From: JBOHHM01 sp050725495
GTDB lineage: Bacteria; Pseudomonadota; Gammaproteobacteria; Burkholderiales; Burkholderiaceae_C
Direction: 5' to 3'
Length of the DNA: 10,761 bases
Assembly: GCA_050725495.1 (NCBI GenBank)
Contig: JBOHHM010000312.1
Location: 1-10,761 of the forward strand
Positions 5,449 to 10,761 of the stretch are shown piece after piece. Position 1 is the first letter of the stretch, and each line of letters begins with the position of its first letter. Under the pieces are notes generated by a model. That model had not been told where the DNA came from, did no database searches, and worked only from the letters and a program-made list of their open reading frames with translations. Both the position numbers and the translations under genes were made by a program.

Positions 5449-6693
5449 ATGTACGACCGCAACATTCTTGTCGAGCAAACCGACCCCGAACTCTTTGCCG
5501 CCATCCAGGCCGAAAACGCGCGCCAGGAACAGCATATCGAGCTGATTGCCAGCGAAAACTACGCCTCGCCAGCCGTCATGGCCGCCCAGGGCACGCAACT
5601 GACCAACAAATACGCCGAGGGCTATCCCGGCCGCCGCTACTACGGCGGCTGCGAGAACGTGGACATCGCCGAGCAGCTGGCGCTGGCCCGCGTGAAGCAG
5701 CTCTTTGGCGCCGAAGCCGCCAACGTGCAGCCCCACTCCGGAGCCCAGGCCAACGAGGCCGTGTTTCTGGCCTTCCTCAAGCCCGGCGACACCATCATGG
5801 GCATGAGCCTGGCCGAAGGCGGCCACCTGACCCATGGCATGGCGCTCAACATGAGCGGCAAGTGGTTCAACGTCGTGTCCTACGGTCTCAACGACAAGGA
5901 AGAGATCGACTACGACGCGATGGAGCGCAAGGCGCACGAGTCCAAACCCAAGCTCATCATTGCCGGCGCCTCGGCCTATGCGCTGCGCATCGACTTCGAG
6001 CGTTTCGCCAAGGTGGCGAAGGACGTGGGCGCGATCTTCATGGTCGACATGGCCCACTACGCGGGTCTGATCGCCGCCGGCGTCTACCCCAACCCGGTGC
6101 CCCATGCCGACGTGGTGACATCGACCACGCACAAGAGCCTGCGCGGCCCGCGCGGCGGCATCATATTGATGCGCGCCGAGCACGAAAAGGCCATCAACAG
6201 CGCCATCTTCCCCGGCCTGCAGGGCGGCCCGCTGATGCATGTGATCGCCGCCAAGGCCGTGGCCTTCAAGGAAGCACTGGCACCCGAGTTCAAGGTCTAC
6301 CAGCAGCAAGTCGCCAAGAACGCCCGAATCGTGGCCGAAACGCTGACACAGCGCGGTCTGCGCATCGTCAGCGGCCGGACCGAGAGCCACATGATGCTGG
6401 TGGACCTGCGCGCCAAGGGCATCAACGGCAAGGAAGCCGAAGCCGTGCTGGGCGACGCCCACATGACCATCAACAAGAATGCGATCCCCAACGACCCGGA
6501 AAAGCCCATGGTCACCAGCGGCGTGCGCATCGGCACACCTGCCATGACCACCCGTGGCTTCATGGACGACGAGGCACGCATCACCGCCAACCTGATCGCC
6601 GACGTGCTCGACAATCCCCGTGATGCAGCCAACATTGCGACGGTGCGCGAAAAGGTCAACGCCCTGACCCGTCGTTTCCCGGTTTACCGCTAA
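5449..6693 (+). CDS. glyA: Serine hydroxymethyltransferase
   Basis: This 414-residue, full-length SHMT is the PLP enzyme that converts L-serine and THF to glycine and 5,10-methylene-THF, the main cytosolic entry of one-carbon units for purine, thymidylate and methionine synthesis. Visible hallmarks are IELIASENYAS near the N-terminus (residues ~30-40), YAEGYPGRRYYGGCENVD (55-72), the Asp-His pocket VDMAHYAGL (199-207), and the Schiff-base lysine in TSTTHKSLRGPRGG (K229, the same number as in E. coli GlyA). The start at 5449 follows an AGGA ribosome-binding site and gives the expected N-terminus MYDRNILVEQTDPEL. It is preceded by a ZTP riboswitch and followed after 29 nt by nrdR, probably in one transcript. 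No disrupted or missing key residue is seen. Confidence 0.98.
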   Translation: MYDRNILVEQTDPELFAAIQAENARQEQHIELIASENYASPAVMAAQGTQLTNKYAEGYPGRRYYGGCENVDIAEQLALARVKQLFGAEAANVQPHSGAQANEAVFLAFLKPGDTIMGMSLAEGGHLTHGMALNMSGKWFNVVSYGLNDKEEIDYDAMERKAHESKPKLIIAGASAYALRIDFERFAKVAKDVGAIFMVDMAHYAGLIAAGVYPNPVPHADVVTSTTHKSLRGPRGGIILMRAEHEKAINSAIFPGLQGGPLMHVIAAKAVAFKEALAPEFKVYQQQVAKNARIVAETLTQRGLRIVSGRTESHMMLVDLRAKGINGKEAEAVLGDAHMTINKNAIPNDPEKPMVTSGVRIGTPAMTTRGFMDDEARITANLIADVLDNPRDAANIATVREKVNALTRRFPVYR

Positions 6694-6722
6694 ACCGCCC
6701 AGCCTGGGCCCGTCGAAGCTCT

Positions 6723-7172
<450 letters not shown>

Positions 7173-7175
7173 CCA

Positions 7176-7262
7176 GGCGGCTCTCAAGAAAACGCCGGGC
7201 CGCCCCAAGTTTTCTTGCACCCCCTCGGGGGGCCTGACGCGAAGCGGCAGGGCTGGGGGCGC
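7176..7262. repeat. GC-rich palindromic repeat at convergent gene ends; probable bidirectional terminator
   Basis: The gap between convergent nrdR and fimT contains CAAGAAAAC (7185-7193) perfectly complementary to GTTTTCTTG (7209-7217), interleaved with GGCGGC (7176-7181)/GCCGCC (7199-7204), then CCCCCTCGGGGGG (7220-7232), and a tail GCGAAGCGGCAGGGCTGGGGGC (7239-7260 approx.). This layout is familiar from repeats found after genes in Comamonadaceae and other Burkholderiales (recalled, not searched). The T-rich arm supports termination of nrdR; the complementary arm gives a similar structure for the pilus transcript. Confidence 0.55.
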
Positions 7263-7271
7263 TCGATAGGA

Positions 7272-7874
7272 CTAGACACAGACTGTCACTTCAGCCTTCT
7301 GAACCCTGGGCCGGCCCGCGCTGTTGATAACGATCTGCCTGGCTTCGCCGGCCGGAGCCGATTGACGACACAAAGTCAAGGTGCCCGCCTGAAAAGCTCC
7401 CGTAGCCAACTTGGTGCCGCCGGTGGCGATGAACGACACGTACTTGGCCACGTTCAGATTGCCGACCAGGCGAAAGCTCGCCGGCAGCGCCTGGGCCTGG
7501 TAAATGACCGCTTCCCCGCCGTCCTTGGCGCCGTTGTTGTTGGCGTCCTGGAAAACGATCCAGCCTTGGTGCCAGCCGCCGGCTTCCGTGCACGCCAATC
7601 CGTCAGCCGACTTGCACAGCGTGACCCGACTGTTCCGCTTGATAGCCTCGCTGCGAGCCAAATGGAGGCTCGAAAGAAACATATTTGATTGGGAACTGAG
7701 CGTCGCCGAATCCACCATGGCCCCCAGCGACGGGATAGCTCCCGCCAACAGGATGCCCAGAACGGCGATGACGGTCAACAATTCAACCAGGGTTATGCCC
7801 CGCTGCTGATCCATATCCGCCGAGCGGCGCTGGGTTTGTACGGGGACGCTGAGGGTGGGATGGCGTTTCGACAT
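7272..7874 (-). CDS. fimT: FimT/GspH-type minor pseudopilin with GRPR tail (paralogue 1)
   Basis: The protein is 200 residues from ATG 7874, or 180 from ATG 7814; neither start has a good ribosome-binding site. The shorter form gives a 6-residue prepilin leader (MDQQRG), the usual type IV size, so it is attractive. The prepilin peptidase site is RG|ITLVELLTVIAVLGILLAG, with Ile rather than the usual Phe at mature position +1 and the conserved Glu at +5. Then follow the GspH/FimT-like LARSEAIKRN, VTLCKSADG..C and GGWHQGWIVFQDANNNG. Four Cys (87, 95, 169, 199 in the long form) are matched in the neighbouring paralogue and may form disulfides. The tail INSAGRPRV fits the GRxR motif reported for DNA-binding FimT in natural transformation. 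It is the last gene of the leftward pilus set. Confidence 0.88.
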   Translation of the reverse strand: MSKRHPTLSVPVQTQRRSADMDQQRGITLVELLTVIAVLGILLAGAIPSLGAMVDSATLSSQSNMFLSSLHLARSEAIKRNSRVTLCKSADGLACTEAGGWHQGWIVFQDANNNGAKDGGEAVIYQAQALPASFRLVGNLNVAKYVSFIATGGTKLATGAFQAGTLTLCRQSAPAGEARQIVINSAGRPRVQKAEVTVCV

Positions 7875-7967
7875 AGGCCAAAATATAGGCCTCAGGGATT
7901 AGGTCTGCATCCTCAATTTGTGTGAGAAAAGTCCCTGTTTGGCCTGGTACGCCCGCTTCGCACTCGC

Positions 7968-8498
7968 TCAGGAACAAGTGCCCGTGTGGGTCGTACCGAC
8001 CGAGGCCCGGCCGGTGGCGCTGATCTTGATTTCCCTTTCCTGGCCGCCAGGCGAAGGTGTCGCACGGCACAGTTTGAGCGTCGCCGAAGTCGCCCCGGCG
8101 CCGCTGGACTGGAAGGCGACGCTGTAAACATCTCCTGTGAGGAGGTAGTCCGATGACAGGGCCGCCTGTTGCTGGATGACCGTCGTGCCAGTCATGACGA
8201 TCCACCCCTGCTGCCAGCCGCCAGACGTCGCGCAGGTCGCTCCGTCGGCCGAACGGCACAGCGTGACCGTGGCGTTGCGCTTGATGGCTTCGCTGCGCGC
8301 CAGCTGCGCGCTGGCGACAAAGTTGTTGGAGAAGGAGGCCAGTTTGTTGCTCAGAATGGCTTCGTTGAATGACGGCGCCGCCACCATCAGCAGAACCGCC
8401 AGCACTGCGACCGTGGTGAGGAGCTCGACCAAGGTGAACCCGCGCCGGCGCGATGCCGGCGAAGCACCCCGTTTCATCAGCCGTCGACCTAAATCCAT
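7968..8498 (-). CDS. FimT/GspH-type minor pseudopilin (paralogue 2)
   Basis: This 176-residue protein has a prepilin leader of 20 residues ending RRRG|FTLVELLTTVAVLAVLL, with Phe +1 and Glu +5. Start 8498 is supported by GGAG (8506-8509) with a 7-nt spacer; an internal ATG at 8477 would shorten the leader to 13 residues. The body shares LARSEAIKRN.TVTLCRSADG..C and GGWQQGWIV with the next gene, and four Cys at equivalent places (81, 89, 144, 175). The C-terminal region reads SATGRASV, so the second Arg of the GRxR motif is absent. Minor pseudopilins of this family sit in the pilus-tip complex that primes type IV pilus assembly. The gene starts 14 nt after pilY1 ends, so the two are co-transcribed. 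Confidence 0.9.
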   Translation of the reverse strand: MDLGRRLMKRGASPASRRRGFTLVELLTTVAVLAVLLMVAAPSFNEAILSNKLASFSNNFVASAQLARSEAIKRNATVTLCRSADGATCATSGGWQQGWIVMTGTTVIQQQAALSSDYLLTGDVYSVAFQSSGAGATSATLKLCRATPSPGGQEREIKISATGRASVGTTHTGTCS

Positions 8499-8512
8499 GG
8501 CGCTGCTCCGGC

Positions 8513-10761
8513 TTACTTCTGGATATACCAGTAGAGCCGGCCCTTGGGCTGGACCACCGAGCCCAGCTCCTTGGGAGGAGAGCCCTCCAGCGGCGAATCC
8601 TTGCTGCAGCCGATGCAGAACGAAACGGTCTTGCCGTTATCCAACGTCACGCGGCCGGCGACAGGCGAAGGCGGCAAGCCGTCACCGGCAACGTCTTCGT
8701 AGCGCAGATCGGTGCCGTTCGCGCTCGCGGCGTTCAGATAGCCGACGTTGTAGACGCGCGTGGTGCCGAGGTTGTTCGTGCACGCGTTGGCTGCGGTAAC
8801 GGCCGGCTGGTGCGTACTGAACGTCACCACACCAAAGATGGTCACGGCGGACGTGACCACTTGTTCGGTCGATGTCATGCCCAAGTACCAGCCCTTTTTA
8901 GTCGCCAGATCGGCATCTGAGGGCGTTGCACTGGTCAGGATTCCCAGCAGGGAGCTTTTGCAAATCACATTGGCGCCGCAGGTCGCGTTTTCCGAGGTCA
9001 GCCAGCCGGTGTCGGAGGGCTTGTCCTTCAGCATGAAAAAGTAGTTGGTGACGTTTTTGGAGGCGACATACTCCTTCACCGGCTTCTCGCGGTCGCCCGA
9101 GCCGAGCAGCACGTAGTAAGTGACGTTATCGGTGGTTGCCACGCTAGGCGCAAACATGAATTTCCGGTTGGGCGTGCTGTCGGTACATGCCGATGGTGTG
9201 TCGCAGCCCAGCGATGCAATCTTGGTGATCGTCCAGCTGGCGGGAGCCCCGCTGCCAAAGGTCATGCGGTAGACGTTGCCACCCATGTCGGCCGTATAGG
9301 CATACTTCACCATGCCGGCGCTGTCACGCACGATCGTGGAATCGGCGATCACCGCCCGGTCGGTACTGAACGCCTTGACAACAACGCCCGTGACGGCATC
9401 GAGCACGAAAACCTTGTTGCCCTTGGTCGCCGCCACGGTGCAGTTGTGGTTTTTGCCGCCGGCCGATCCAGCGTCGTGATCCTCGCAGGTGTCGTAGCCG
9501 CCGCCCATGATGAGCATCGGCGAGGTGCCCGACCCGTACCCCGAGGCATACAGCGATTTCAGCGATGACCAGGTTTGCCCGATGCTCGAATAATCCGTGC
9601 TGCAGTCGGTGTCGTCGGCGGCATTGGGACAACCCTTCTTCCACAGCAGCGCCGGGCTGCCCGGGGTGGTCACGTCGAACGCGTAGAGCGCCCGGCCGCC
9701 GCGGCGCATGGTCGCGTACACGTACGCTTTGGTGGAGCCGCCGACCGTGCCTTGGAAGGCCGTGATCGGGCCGTCGAAGCCATAGTCTTTGGGCTGTGCG
9801 GTTAAAACGGTGGAGGTGGGAAAGGAGATCGGCTTGCTGTTGTCGCGCAGCCGCTTGATCTTGCCGTAGAACTCCGGTGGCATGAATGACCAGAGTTCGG
9901 CCCCCGCAGCGTAAGTGTTGCCACCCGAGGTGATGGCGCCCACGGTGCTGTCCGTCGGGTTGCCCCGGTTGCCATTGACGGCGCGCAGCAAGCCGTCGTT
10001 GCCACCGTAGTATGCGACGATCGAAGGCGAGGCATCGGAGCCGTGGTTGACCGGCACCGGCCGGGAATGCACGACGTCGCCATGCACGGAAGGCCGCATC
10101 ACGGAGGTGCCCTTGTCGAGCTCATCGTCAACGTTCGTTCCGCGAGCCCAGTTGATCAGCGCGTCGCGGTCCGTGCCCCCGGAATTCAGCAAGGCCTGGG
10201 TAATGTCCGAGTTAGACGTCGAGAAATCGGTCAACGATGTGCAGCTGGCAAAGACGGGTGAACAGGTCTTGACAGTCCGAGAAGTCGGCGTCAGGGCTCG
10301 GGCCTTGTAGGCCTGGCCACCCTTTTCCACGATGTTGCCGTCCGGGTAATTCGAACTGTTGGCATCGGTCACTGTCAGGCATCCCCCGCTAGGATCGAGC
10401 GCCCAATAGCTATCGGTCGAGTTGGGCGTCCAGTAGCTGCGGGCGCACTCGGTGATGAAGCCGGTCAGATTGTTGATGGCACCGACACCGTCCGCATCCT
10501 GCAGCTTGAGCACGCCATTGACCTGCCCGAGCTTGTACTGCTTCAGGTTGCCGTTCCAGCGGGGTAAAAAGTTGTCCTGCGGCCGGAACATGCCGACGTA
10601 AACCTGGTTCAGGTAGGAGCCCTGGGTGTTGACGCTCACCGGCAGGCTGACGGCGGCGAACACGCTGTTGACCGACTGGATTTCGCTGATCGCAGTCTTG
10701 AATGCCGCCACGAGTGAGTCATAGTTGTTGGTGCTGAAGAACTTGCCCCCACCGACTTCGG
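8513..10761 (-). CDS. pilY1: Type IV pilus tip/biogenesis protein PilY1, partial (N-terminus beyond window)
   Basis: The frame is open from the window edge to a TAA at 8513, about 748 residues of the C-terminal part. The first visible residues (VGGGKFFSTNNYDSLVAAFK) suit the end of the von Willebrand A-like region. The PilY1 beta-propeller then shows family hallmarks: RPSVHGDVVHSRPV, YYGGNDGLLRAVNG, ELWSFMPPEF, GQTWSSLKS, GGGYDTCED with a Cys-containing loop, KGNKVFVLDAVTG, YTADMGGNVYRM, and GWYLGM...EQVVTSAVTIFGVVTF. The C-terminus ends RLYWYIQK, typical of Burkholderiales PilY1. PilY1 acts at the pilus tip in adhesion, surface sensing and antagonism of retraction. The stretch at the usual calcium-binding loop reads IVRDSAGMVKYAY and lacks most Asp ligands. 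A GTG at 10711 is internal, not the gene start. Confidence 0.95.
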   Translation of the reverse strand, partial: EVGGGKFFSTNNYDSLVAAFKTAISEIQSVNSVFAAVSLPVSVNTQGSYLNQVYVGMFRPQDNFLPRWNGNLKQYKLGQVNGVLKLQDADGVGAINNLTGFITECARSYWTPNSTDSYWALDPSGGCLTVTDANSSNYPDGNIVEKGGQAYKARALTPTSRTVKTCSPVFASCTSLTDFSTSNSDITQALLNSGGTDRDALINWARGTNVDDELDKGTSVMRPSVHGDVVHSRPVPVNHGSDASPSIVAYYGGNDGLLRAVNGNRGNPTDSTVGAITSGGNTYAAGAELWSFMPPEFYGKIKRLRDNSKPISFPTSTVLTAQPKDYGFDGPITAFQGTVGGSTKAYVYATMRRGGRALYAFDVTTPGSPALLWKKGCPNAADDTDCSTDYSSIGQTWSSLKSLYASGYGSGTSPMLIMGGGYDTCEDHDAGSAGGKNHNCTVAATKGNKVFVLDAVTGVVVKAFSTDRAVIADSTIVRDSAGMVKYAYTADMGGNVYRMTFGSGAPASWTITKIASLGCDTPSACTDSTPNRKFMFAPSVATTDNVTYYVLLGSGDREKPVKEYVASKNVTNYFFMLKDKPSDTGWLTSENATCGANVICKSSLLGILTSATPSDADLATKKGWYLGMTSTEQVVTSAVTIFGVVTFSTHQPAVTAANACTNNLGTTRVYNVGYLNAASANGTDLRYEDVAGDGLPPSPVAGRVTLDNGKTVSFCIGCSKDSPLEGSPPKELGSVVQPKGRLYWYIQK

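Noticed and set aside
5332..6462. Minus-strand open frame of 376 codons
   Set aside because: Antisense shadow of glyA, a common artefact in high-GC genes; no recognisable protein.
5385..6623. Plus-strand open frame of 412 codons
   Set aside because: Overlaps glyA in another frame and is Arg/His-rich; the glyA frame is unambiguous.
7783..8259. 158-codon minus-strand frame spanning the gap between the two fimT genes
   Set aside because: Mostly out-of-frame sequence of the fimT genes, without a recognisable domain.

Overview
The window is GC-rich chromosomal DNA from a betaproteobacterium of the order Burkholderiales, most likely family Comamonadaceae. The evidence is the family-typical protein sequences (SHMT, NrdR, PilY1, FimT), the glyA-nrdR gene pair, and two kinds of short dispersed repeat that I associate from memory with Comamonadaceae genomes. 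No species can be named from sequence alone. It looks like core chromosome: no transposase, integrase, tRNA, rRNA, CRISPR array or phage gene was found.

Left arm (1-3554, minus): the N-terminal ~1184 codons of a very large AsmA/DUF748-type envelope protein, cut by the window edge. It carries two in-frame copies of a 55-bp repeat in its linkers. Next is an 838-bp divergent intergenic region (3555-4392) with inverted repeats, a half copy of the same repeat, an AT-rich block with two palindromes, and a good sigma70-type promoter at 4175-4204 reading rightward. That promoter faces a membrane-anchored lytic transglycosylase (4393-5202).

Centre (5230-7172, plus): a -10-like element leads directly into a ZTP (ZMP-sensing, pfl-motif) riboswitch, then glyA (serine hydroxymethyltransferase) and, 29 nt later, nrdR (repressor of ribonucleotide reductase genes). 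The riboswitch links one-carbon/purine status (ZTP rises when 10-formyl-THF is short) to synthesis of glycine and 5,10-methylene-THF. Its P2 arm is unusually long and holds a hairpin segment flanked by ACCAC direct repeats.

Right arm (7272-10761, minus): a type IV pilus gene set transcribed leftward: the C-terminal ~748 residues of PilY1 (tip adhesin/assembly factor, cut by the window edge), then two paralogous FimT/GspH-type minor pseudopilins. Only the distal paralogue carries the GRxR tail motif linked to DNA binding by FimT in natural transformation. The nrdR and pilus units converge on a GC-rich palindromic repeat (7176-7262) that probably serves both as a terminator.

I see no wholly new multi-gene system. 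The most original signals are the elaborated ZTP riboswitch, the two protein-coding copies of a dispersed repeat in the DUF748 gene, and the divergence of the two FimT tails.
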